Of a stretch of 64,000 bases of DNA, positions 58,512-64,000 are shown piece after piece; positions within the stretch are counted from its first letter, which is position 1; each line of letters starts with the position of its first letter. The stretch is from contig CAWIOS010000023.1 of the NCBI GenBank assembly GCA_963837815.1, positions 1 to 64,000 on the forward strand, in the 5' to 3' direction. A model generated the notes under the pieces. It ran no database searches. It saw nothing but the letters and a program-made list of their open reading frames with translations, and had not been told where the DNA came from. The position numbers and the translations under genes are program-made. The DNA comes from Fen-1273 sp963837815. Its GTDB lineage: Bacteria > Bacteroidota > Ignavibacteria > UBA10030 > UBA6906.

Positions 58512-59248
58512 TTCGTTTCCTCTCTCCGTATCGCTTCGACGGCGACGTGCCCGGAGTTCAGGTGCATCCGCCCGTATCCCTTCCTGAATGCATGCGCAAA
58601 TCCTGATTCATCCAGCGCCCGGGAGATCTCGGCGCGCGTGAAGAGATACTGCCTGTGCCCCTCTTTTGAGACTCGAAACCGCGGTCCGATCTGCCTGATC
58701 GTGGTGATCTCCCGCCGGAGGATCCTCCGGCGCACTTCCCCCTCGACGATCACGATCCAGTCCTCCCCCGAGTTGTGGACTCCGCGCCGGCGCGGCCGCG
58801 AGGAAACGGGCTCGAGAAAATCGAACAAGAGGACTCCGCCCGCCCGGAGGGAGCGGCCCGCACGCCGGAAAAATGCCCTCACCTCCACCGGGTGCTGCGC
58901 GCTTCCCGCCTGCACGTAATTAAAGCACTCACCCGCTGCAACGATGCCGGAGCACCGGGGAGGCGTGAAATCATAGAACGATCCCCTGTGAAATTTCGCC
59001 CGTGGGATCTTCTTCCGTGCAAGCGCGATCATGGCTGCGGAGTAGTCGAGGGCGAGGATCCTGTATCCGGCGTCGGCCAGATGACGGGTGAGCCCTCCGC
59101 TCCCGCACCCGATCTCGACGATCAGGTCTCCGGGTGAGCACCGCTTCGCGAGTGCACGGAGGACGCCCGGGGCCGCCCTGTCGGCAAAACCCAGGTAGCC
59201 CCTGTCGTGGATGTACGCGAGGTCCCTGGAGTAGAAATCAGCAGTCAT
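58508..59248 (-). CDS. Class I SAM-dependent methyltransferase
   Basis: A 246-residue soluble enzyme. The SAM-binding motif I is VEIGCGSGGLTRHLADAG (about 45-62), followed by the acidic residue in LALDYSAAMI and a motif similar to the family's post-I/motif II (GIVAAGECFNYV). The C-terminal part has a seven-stranded-fold style with FLFTRAEISRALDESGF. The acceptor cannot be predicted. The frame is open to 59389, but the ATG at 59248 gives the natural N-terminus (TADFYSRDLAYIHD). The upstream gap carries a palindromic repeat. It is the first gene of the overlapping chain with the hydrolase-TrmO fusion and the MFS exporter. Confidence 0.88.
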   Translation of the reverse strand: MTADFYSRDLAYIHDRGYLGFADRAAPGVLRALAKRCSPGDLIVEIGCGSGGLTRHLADAGYRILALDYSAAMIALARKKIPRAKFHRGSFYDFTPPRCSGIVAAGECFNYVQAGSAQHPVEVRAFFRRAGRSLRAGGVLLFDFLEPVSSRPRRRGVHNSGEDWIVIVEGEVRRRILRREITTIRQIGPRFRVSKEGHRQYLFTRAEISRALDESGFAHAFRKGYGRMHLNSGHVAVEAIRREETK

Positions 59249-59258
59249 TAATAGGTCT

Positions 59259-59279
59259 GTCGTTGCGAGCGAAGCAACC
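59259..59279. repeat. REP-like palindromic repeat, short copy
   Basis: GTTGC and GCAAC are perfect arms around GAGCGAA in a 21-bp copy of the element also seen at 18071 and 52019. It occupies most of the 35-bp gap between two co-directional genes. Confidence 0.7.
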
Positions 59280-59283
59280 TTCT

Positions 59284-60027
59284 TTATACCTCCACAACGA
59301 GCCCCGGATCGAATCCGCTGACCGGCAGGTGCGGGTAGCCCCTCTGGTTGCTGAGGATTCGCGTCTTCCCGATCGTGTAATCGACGCAATAGTGCGTGTG
59401 ACCGTGTATCCAGAGTGCCGGCTGGGTTTCGGCGATGAATCCATCCAGGTCCGAGGCATAGGCGCCGCTCACGGGATCAAACGAGAATTCCGGGTTCAGG
59501 CTCTTGATGCTCGGGGCGTGGTGCGTGACGACGACTGTTCTCGAGGGATCTTTCCCCACTTCCGCCCTGAGCCACTCGCGAGAAGCCTCGTTTCGCAGCG
59601 CGGTGTCTTCCGGCTTCAGCCGGCGGAACCGGGGGCTGATGCGGATCTTCTGGTAGTCGTTCATCCTTTCCTGGGAGGCCTGCATTGATCCTGACTTGTT
59701 GCCCGCGATGTCGAAATCGGACCAGAGCGTGCACCCCAGGAATCGGATCCCCTGGATCGTCACTTCCGTGCATTCCAGGAAGTTGACCGTCCCCGGATTC
59801 TTTTGCTTCAGGAGCTTTTTCGTCAGGGCCGGCATGGCGTGTCCGTAATACTCGTGGTTGCCGGCGACGTAGACGACCGGGCGTCCGCCGAATGAGGCCC
59901 TCGCCCAGGCAAAACCCTTCTCGCCGAGGTCGATGTCGCCGGCGAGCACGGTGACGTCGGCCTCTGCCCCGTACCCGGCAAGTTCTCTGAACTCGTTGTG
60001 GATGTCGCTGAGGATGTGGATGCGCAA
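59284..60027 (-). CDS. Calcineurin-like metallophosphoesterase
   Basis: A 247-residue enzyme with all five metal-binding motifs of the superfamily: ILSDIHNEF (about 5-13), LAGDIDLG (about 28-35), GNHEYYG (about 56-62), VVTHHAP (about 167-173) and IHGHTHY (about 208-214). There is no signal peptide, so it acts inside the cell. Substrate is not evident; relatives hydrolyse nucleotides, phosphodiesters or phosphoproteins. Translation starts at TTG, required to include the DIH motif (MRIHILSD). The gene stands alone between a hypothetical secreted protein and the repeat upstream of the methyltransferase. Confidence 0.92.
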   Translation of the reverse strand: MRIHILSDIHNEFRELAGYGAEADVTVLAGDIDLGEKGFAWARASFGGRPVVYVAGNHEYYGHAMPALTKKLLKQKNPGTVNFLECTEVTIQGIRFLGCTLWSDFDIAGNKSGSMQASQERMNDYQKIRISPRFRRLKPEDTALRNEASREWLRAEVGKDPSRTVVVTHHAPSIKSLNPEFSFDPVSGAYASDLDGFIAETQPALWIHGHTHYCVDYTIGKTRILSNQRGYPHLPVSGFDPGLVVEV

Positions 60028-60059
60028 GAGTGTCCGTCGGCGGTCGCGTTTGCCTGAAT

Positions 60060-60545
60060 CTAGTGTTCCGGTATCGACTTGATGAGTGTCAGCCTGGTCC
60101 CGTCCCAGGTGTAATAAAAAACCCCCTTCGGGTCATCCTCCCTGATGTGCCCGTACACAGCAATCAGCCTGCTGTCCTTCCGGAAATCAAGGCCGTACGG
60201 TTCCGCCTCAACATCGGCGAATGAAACATACGGCACGTCAAGTGAAAAGTACACTTTTCCCGAACGGGCATCGACGATCGCGAACTGCTGGCAGGATGTC
60301 CCGCACCCCCAGATCACGATCGTGAAGTGCCCGGCGAAATTGGGGCCGGATTTTGCCCCGTCTCTCAGCATCGTCCGGTAGGTTCGCGCCCGGGGGTCGC
60401 TTGCGATGTCGATGCGGGCCGGCTTTCCCGTGAAATGTTCCTGGACGGTGAAGTCGCTGAACTTCAACCGGACGGTGTCCTGCTGACCGGAAGCTTCAAG
60501 CGCGGCAGTCGAGAGCAGCAGCGCTGCAGCAAGTGCGGGAATCAT
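60060..60545 (-). CDS. Exported protein of unknown function with W-G-C-G-T-S-C motif
   Basis: A 161-residue protein with a signal peptide (about 1-20). The mature part has a conserved-looking block SGPNFAGHFTIVIWGCGTSCQQFAIVDARSGKVYF (given in two parts: SGPNFAGHFTIVIWGCG and TSCQQFAIVDARSGKVYF) found in a widespread family of small secreted proteins with no assigned role. The two cysteines, three residues apart, may form a disulfide or metal site. The C-terminal part (LIAVYGHIRED, FYYTWDG) is strand-rich. It starts one base after the stop of the next gene upstream, so the two may be co-transcribed. Confidence 0.75.
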   Translation of the reverse strand: MIPALAAALLLSTAALEASGQQDTVRLKFSDFTVQEHFTGKPARIDIASDPRARTYRTMLRDGAKSGPNFAGHFTIVIWGCGTSCQQFAIVDARSGKVYFSLDVPYVSFADVEAEPYGLDFRKDSRLIAVYGHIREDDPKGVFYYTWDGTRLTLIKSIPEH

Positions 60546-60546
60546 C

Positions 60547-60990
60547 TCACGCAGGTGTATAGTGATGTTCTGTGAACCGGCGCCATCCTTTTTTCGTCTT
60601 TGCTTCGACTGCCCAGTGGAATCCTTTTTCGTCGTCGGGCCAGTACACCATCCGTGCGAGTCCCGCCGGCATCACCGCTTCAAAGGCGATGGCTTCTTTG
60701 TGGACGTCAGTTCCGTCTGCGACCGTTCCTTCGGAGTGCTTTCCGTCGGACGTGAACGACCAGAAGGAGAGAGCGCCGTCCCGGATCCCGTACAGTGCGC
60801 TCTCTTCATAGACGCCCTTCCCGAATTCCCACCGGGCGGTAAGCTGGACGTATTTTCCGCCGAGCGCGGGAGCAAACGTCCTCGTACAGTGGACCTTTCC
60901 CATCGGCGTCATGGCATCTGTCTTCCACGCTCCCAGGAGGGGAGCAAGTATCCCGATCTTTCCGGCCCCTTTTTTCCAGCTCTTCTTCAT
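60547..60990 (-). CDS. DUF1579-like lipocalin-fold protein
   Basis: A 147-residue cytoplasmic protein. The layout (LAPLLGAWKTDAMTPMGKV, then CTRTFAPALGGKYVQLTARWEF, YGIRDGALSFWSFTSDGKHSEG and a last strand RFTEHHY) is that of small barrel proteins related to DUF1579 or heme-binding-like families. No ligand residues can be assigned. GGGAGG lies shortly before the ATG. The downstream secreted-protein gene follows after 1 bp. The assignment is based on overall pattern and is moderate. Confidence 0.65.
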   Translation of the reverse strand: MKKSWKKGAGKIGILAPLLGAWKTDAMTPMGKVHCTRTFAPALGGKYVQLTARWEFGKGVYEESALYGIRDGALSFWSFTSDGKHSEGTVADGTDVHKEAIAFEAVMPAGLARMVYWPDDEKGFHWAVEAKTKKGWRRFTEHHYTPA

Positions 60991-61060
60991 CTCTCCTCCC
61001 GGGCGTGATACAGGTTTGAGGAATTGGCGGTGCGTGGCGTAATGTCGGTATTGCGGGGGA

Positions 61061-61612
61061 TTACTTCAACAGTTCATATCGCAGGGTGCCCGGCTCGGCG
61101 CCCGGGCCTGCAGGACGAAACCCCGACTTCTCGAGAACCGATCGGGAGGCGGCATTCCCGGCGGATGTGTGCGCAACGACCCGATTGACCCGGGGATCGG
61201 CCAGAGCGTGGCCTGTGAGGCCCCTGACCATTTCAACGGCAAACCCCTTTCCCCGCCAGGCTTCCGACACGGAGTAGCCGATCTCCACGTGACCTTCTCC
61301 GTTCGGGGGTCCCAGAAAACCCCCTGTCCCGATCAGTGAACGCCTCTCCCCGGCGGTTGCCGGCAGTATCGCATACCAGACATACCACCCTGAGCCGGAA
61401 TTCCCCGCGCTTTCCGTCTTCTCGAGAAAAAATTCCTGTGCCGGCCTGTCGTACTCACCGGGAGGCCAGTCTGCGGGGACATCCGCCTCCAGGGCAAACC
61501 CGAGCTTCCCGGGGGACTCGATCTCGGCGCGTATGTCGTCCGCAGTCCCCGCTACGAGCAATAGACGTCCCGCGTGCAATTCGAGTCTCTTCGCCGGTCC
61601 TCGTGAATTCAA
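61061..61612 (-). CDS. GNAT-family N-acetyltransferase (RimJ/RimL-like)
   Basis: A 183-residue acetyltransferase. The acetyl-CoA motif A is in the segment IGYSVSEAWRGKGFAVEMVRGL (R/Q-x-x-G-x-G/A form: RGKGFA), preceded by IGTGGFLGPPNGEGHVEIGY. Motif B follows with VVAHTSAGNAASRSVLEKSGF, characteristic of the RimJ/RimL group. The N-terminal 80 residues are a family-specific extension with DVPADWPPGEYD. The substrate is unknown. Translation starts at TTG, overlapping the stop of the DUF3788-like gene by 4 bp (TTGA). The order suggests one small transcript with the next two genes upstream. Confidence 0.9.
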   Translation of the reverse strand: MNSRGPAKRLELHAGRLLLVAGTADDIRAEIESPGKLGFALEADVPADWPPGEYDRPAQEFFLEKTESAGNSGSGWYVWYAILPATAGERRSLIGTGGFLGPPNGEGHVEIGYSVSEAWRGKGFAVEMVRGLTGHALADPRVNRVVAHTSAGNAASRSVLEKSGFRPAGPGAEPGTLRYELLK

Positions 61613-62025
61613 GAATGCACCTTGATCTCCACAAGCGCCATCGCCTGGCTGACGGCCGCCCGGCTCTTCACGTCGATCCTGAGTCCCCTTCCCTCAGCGT
61701 ACCGGGTTGCTTCCCGCACTGCGCGCTTGATCGGAGCGGGAAGCTTGCTGTGCCCGATGGCATCCACGGCACGGTCGCCGAAAACGAACCCGAGTGTGAA
61801 GTGCTTTTCCCGCGGAATCAGGAAGAACAGGTTCCTCTTTTTGAGAAGGAATTTGAGAACCCACCCCGACTTCTGGCCGTAGTATTTCCATTCTTCCTTC
61901 ACGTCTCCGTGCTCCTTGCGGACGCCGTCCCGGATCGCAGTCCAGTGTTTGAACGAAGTCCCCAGCACGGCTGAAAGGGCACTGTCGTCAGGCGTGGAAG
62001 ATTTGTCCGTCAGTATGCTCGCCAT
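61609..62025 (-). CDS. DUF3788-like protein
   Basis: A 138-residue protein matching the DUF3788 pattern: KHWTAIRDGVRK, EEWKYYGQKSGWVLKFLLKKRNLFFLIP in two adjacent parts, then FTLGFVFGDRAVDAIGHSKLPAPIK and a terminal ALVEIKVHS. The fold is a small alpha/beta YjbR/DUF1801-like one, and its function is unknown. The ATG at 62025 lies two bases after the upstream stop (TGACGATG), which supports it over the earlier in-frame start at 62088. It overlaps the GNAT gene by 4 bp. Confidence 0.82.
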   Translation of the reverse strand: MASILTDKSSTPDDSALSAVLGTSFKHWTAIRDGVRKEHGDVKEEWKYYGQKSGWVLKFLLKKRNLFFLIPREKHFTLGFVFGDRAVDAIGHSKLPAPIKRAVREATRYAEGRGLRIDVKSRAAVSQAMALVEIKVHS

Positions 62026-62027
62026 CG

Positions 62028-62354
62028 TCAGTACCCTGTCAGATGAATCTCGAGCCTCTCTCTCCCGAGCGTCAGGCTCGTGATGCAATTGAGTGCGATT
62101 GCGTGCGTCAGTCCCTGAGGGTCCTCGATGAGAAAGTAATCGTATCCGATCCCCTTCAGGGTCAGGGGCTGTGTCCTGTTCCCCACGTTCGCTACAATCT
62201 CGATCTCCTTGTTCACGTAGGGTTTGATGAGGTCGACAAATGAGTTCTGCGGGCTCTGGGCTTTGAGGCCCGGGCCGGCACTCATGAAAATGCCCGCGGT
62301 GATTACGCAGGCCAGGATGACGATGAGGATTCTTGTCGTCGTTCGTGATGCCAT
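62028..62354 (-). CDS. Small exported protein of unknown function
   Basis: A 108-residue protein with a signal peptide or single membrane helix (about 10-30). The mature part (VDLIKPYVNKEIEIVANVGNRTQ, then TLKGIGYDYFLIEDPQGLTHAIALNCITSL) reads as a short Sm-like or five-stranded beta fold with a final amphipathic strand. I do not recognise the family. The ATG at 62354 is preceded by AAGGAAGGG at a suitable distance; a TTG two codons earlier is less likely. It is followed by the DUF3788-like gene after 2 bp. Confidence 0.7.
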   Translation of the reverse strand: MASRTTTRILIVILACVITAGIFMSAGPGLKAQSPQNSFVDLIKPYVNKEIEIVANVGNRTQPLTLKGIGYDYFLIEDPQGLTHAIALNCITSLTLGRERLEIHLTGY

Positions 62355-62396
62355 GATCAATTCCCTTCCTTGGGTGAAGCAGATGAGAGTTCCCTT

Positions 62397-62972
62397 CTAC
62401 CCTCCTGCGCTCTTGAGTACCTCGCCGGTGGTCAGGATCGAAGCATATTCGCCGTCGAGATTTGCCAGCGACATTGCGTGCACCTCCTCCGCGGTCCGGG
62501 AGCGGCCGCTGAAATCCTTCCGCCCGAACGTGAATGTCCCGTCCGAAACGACGATTGTCCTGAACCCCAGGTCTCCTGCCATTCTCGCCGTGGACTCGAC
62601 TGAATTGTTCGTGATGACCCCGGCGATCACCACGTCCCTGATCCCGTTGTCGCGGAGGAGGGATTCCAGCGGTGTGGCGACAAATGCGTTCCCTGTCTGC
62701 TTTGTGATGACCGGCTCCCCGGGGAGCGGGAGAGCCGTCTCTTTGAACTCGACACCGGGTTGACCATCCCTGTACGTAGATTCGGGGAAACGCGAAACGT
62801 GCCTGACGTGAACAATGGGGCGTGAGGTGCGCCGCCAGAAGGCCAGAAGCTGTCGGACGTTCTCTTCGGCCTCGGGGTTGTTGCGCGTTCCCCAGGAGGG
62901 GTGATCGATGGCGCGCTGAAAATCGATGACGAGAAGTGCGGTATTCTGTGGAATCGACGTCGGAATCGTCAC
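62397..62972 (-). CDS. Isochorismatase-like hydrolase with Ser at the usual Cys position
   Basis: A protein of about 191 residues of the isochorismatase-like superfamily. The catalytic Asp is in LLVIDFQRAI, the Lys in VITKQTGNAF and the third position, normally Cys in the cysteine-hydrolase group, reads Ser in GVITNNSVESTARMAGDLGF. The cis-peptide and late motif TIVVSDGTFTF are present. The Ser form is known in a subgroup (TNNSVE), so this may be a different chemistry rather than a dead enzyme. No ATG lies before the domain; the GTG at 62972 is used, about 12 bases after AAGGA, and is tentative. Confidence 0.85.
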   Translation of the reverse strand: MTIPTSIPQNTALLVIDFQRAIDHPSWGTRNNPEAEENVRQLLAFWRRTSRPIVHVRHVSRFPESTYRDGQPGVEFKETALPLPGEPVITKQTGNAFVATPLESLLRDNGIRDVVIAGVITNNSVESTARMAGDLGFRTIVVSDGTFTFGRKDFSGRSRTAEEVHAMSLANLDGEYASILTTGEVLKSAGG

Positions 62973-63010
62973 TGTGTCAATCAATCCTTCCCGGGGTTGT
63001 CCTGCCTGAC

Positions 63011-63457
63011 CTATCGGCGGGTCTTCTTCCTTCGCGCGCCCGTTCCGCCCGAAGCGGCCCGGCGGGCAGACCTGGTCTTTCGCGCCGGCGTCCCGGGCAG
63101 TTGCGTAGGACGCGGGGATTTCGGACGAGGGTGCCGGGGTTGGTAGACGCCCAGCCGCCCGCCGCCGGGGAGCGACACGTGCGCGAGCAAGCCCCATCCC
63201 TGGTCGATTACGGTGCTGCACGCGATGCCGCGCTTCTTCATGACGGAGGAAAAAGCGGCGATGTCGTCGCACATCAGGTAGAGCTCGTGAACGTCGTTCT
63301 TTCCCGACGGATGGATTGCGACTTCGGCCGGCGGGAGGCCGAATATCAGCCAGCCTTCCCCTACGTCGACATGCGTAAGACCCAGGATGTCCCGGAAGAA
63401 CGCCCTGTCGGCGTCCGGGTTTGAACTGTATATGATCGAGTGGGCGCCGGTGATCAA
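63011..63457 (-). CDS. Glyoxalase/VOC-family protein with basic C-terminal tail
   Basis: A protein of about 148 residues. The vicinal-oxygen-chelate fold is seen in ITGAHSIIYSSNPDADRAFFRDILGL, the helix-strand pattern with GEGWLIFGLPPAEVAIHP, and MCDDIAAFSSVMKKRGIAC; His and Glu residues at fold-typical places could bind a metal. The last 45 residues are Arg/Lys/Pro-rich (SPRPTQLPGTPARKTRSARR, ending GARRKKTRR) and look like a disordered nucleic-acid-binding tail, unusual for this family. No ATG fits; TTG 63457 directly before the domain is tentative. It is followed by the isochorismatase-like gene. Confidence 0.75.
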   Translation of the reverse strand: MITGAHSIIYSSNPDADRAFFRDILGLTHVDVGEGWLIFGLPPAEVAIHPSGKNDVHELYLMCDDIAAFSSVMKKRGIACSTVIDQGWGLLAHVSLPGGGRLGVYQPRHPRPKSPRPTQLPGTPARKTRSARRAASGGTGARRKKTRR

Positions 63458-63464
63458 ATGCGTC

Positions 63465-64000
63465 TCATCCTCTTCCCCTGGTATTCGAATTCGCGGTTCC
63501 CTTGACTGATTTTCCGGCCCACGCAAGCACGGGGATCGGCTTACCCGATTTCGAGCAGGAGATCAGTATCCCCAGCCGCCTCTCCTGCGTTTCCTTCTGT
63601 TTTGCACTCATGACCCAGTATATGCTCGTCCGCCGGTACCCGGGGGCCTGCTTCTGAAAGAACGACCAGGCCTTTTTCTCCGCCCGGAATGTCCTCTCAA
63701 GAGCAGGGGAGAGCTTTTTCGGCCTGTTTTCGAACGAGTAGATGCCTGTCTTCTTTTCGTCCCTGGCGTTGAACGCGGCGAGCCCCGGAGCCGTCATCCG
63801 TCCTTCGTTGATCAGCCGCTCGACGTGCGCGACGTTGATCTTGCTCCAGATGCTCCCCCTGCGACGGGGGGAATATCGTATCGTGAAGCTGTCTTCGTCG
63901 TAGCTGCGGCGGACGCCGTCGATCCACCCGTAACAGAGCGCCTCGTCAAGCGCCTGAGCGTACGTCATTCCCCTGGCCGATGCGTGCTTCCGGTACAGAC
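63465..64000 (-). CDS. YdeI/OmpD-associated family protein (5' end outside window)
   Basis: The frame is open to the end of the window, where it reads LYRKHASARGM before TYAQALDEALCYGWIDG, so the gene continues beyond 64000 and the ATG at 63968 is internal. The YdeI/bacteriocin-protection family pattern is clear: ALCYGWIDGVRRS, TIRYSPRRRGSIWSKINV, VERLINEGRMTAPG and FQKQAPGYRRTSIYWVMSAK. Members are associated with cold-shock or antimicrobial-peptide tolerance, but the biochemical function is unknown. The normal length of about 195 residues implies that some 20 residues are missing. The VOC gene follows after 7 bp. Confidence 0.88.
   Translation of the reverse strand, partial: LYRKHASARGMTYAQALDEALCYGWIDGVRRSYDEDSFTIRYSPRRRGSIWSKINVAHVERLINEGRMTAPGLAAFNARDEKKTGIYSFENRPKKLSPALERTFRAEKKAWSFFQKQAPGYRRTSIYWVMSAKQKETQERRLGILISCSKSGKPIPVLAWAGKSVKGTANSNTRGRG

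Overview
The window looks like a chromosomal piece from a GC-rich, Gram-negative member of the Bacteroidota/Ignavibacteria (FCB) group. The main evidence is two secreted proteins ending in the type IX secretion (T9SS) sorting domain with the NYPNPFNPST signature typical of Ignavibacteria-like genomes, plus a third with the related FPNPYYGVN form. A PorV/PorQ-like outer-membrane protein, a TonB-dependent receptor with a carboxypeptidase-regulatory N-domain, and many lipoproteins and secreted glycosidases agree with this. Base composition was judged by eye, not counted.

Layout. 1-2122: end of a probable glycosidase, rsgA, a frameshifted M48 metalloprotease remnant and a YidB-like gene. 2349-5222: a giant DUF748/AsmA-like envelope protein. 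5250-11056: a TetR-controlled ABC exporter operon (TetR, HlyD adaptor, two ATPases, two permeases) in the order of E. coli cecR-ybhGFSR, but with YbhF split into two genes. 11291-18060: glycan-degrading genes (GH27, GH38, an (alpha/alpha)6-type glycosidase). 18153-23021: a two-component system divergent from a secreted MsrA / MsrB / thioredoxin-like operon, followed by a methionine-rich secreted protein. 23086-33408: a four-gene operon (TonB-dependent receptor, 1093-residue secreted protein, PorV-like protein, transmembrane Ser/Thr kinase with TPRs). 34210-39022: a modular T9SS cargo protein followed by a complete-looking group II intron. 39107-40943: OsmC-like protein and a beta-propeller T9SS cargo. 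41371-52017: a 16-residue-repeat beta-solenoid, GH31, DUF3224, DoxX, an HHH protein, YgiD-type dioxygenase, a two-subunit molybdenum hydroxylase and GH43. 52225-64000: a mostly minus-strand run of lipoproteins, an MFS exporter, a hydrolase-TrmO fusion, a methyltransferase and small single-domain enzymes.

How the genes work together. The most interesting ensemble is 18153-23021. A histidine kinase/response regulator pair faces a translationally coupled operon whose three products all carry export signals and would together reduce oxidised methionine outside the cytoplasm. The next gene encodes an exported protein with 15 Met in 52 residues, a plausible sacrificial substrate. The intergenic region has two tandem direct repeats with the 11-bp period expected of PhoB/OmpR-type regulators, one near each divergent gene. 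This resembles in logic, but not in protein family, the E. coli HprSR-MsrPQ system and the MsrP/MrpX pair described in other bacteria. A second novelty is a single open frame fusing an RBBP9-like serine hydrolase to a TrmO/TsaA tRNA-methyltransferase domain (57507-58511). No phage, CRISPR array or rRNA was seen; the only certain mobile element is the group II intron, and a small palindromic repeat family occurs three times.
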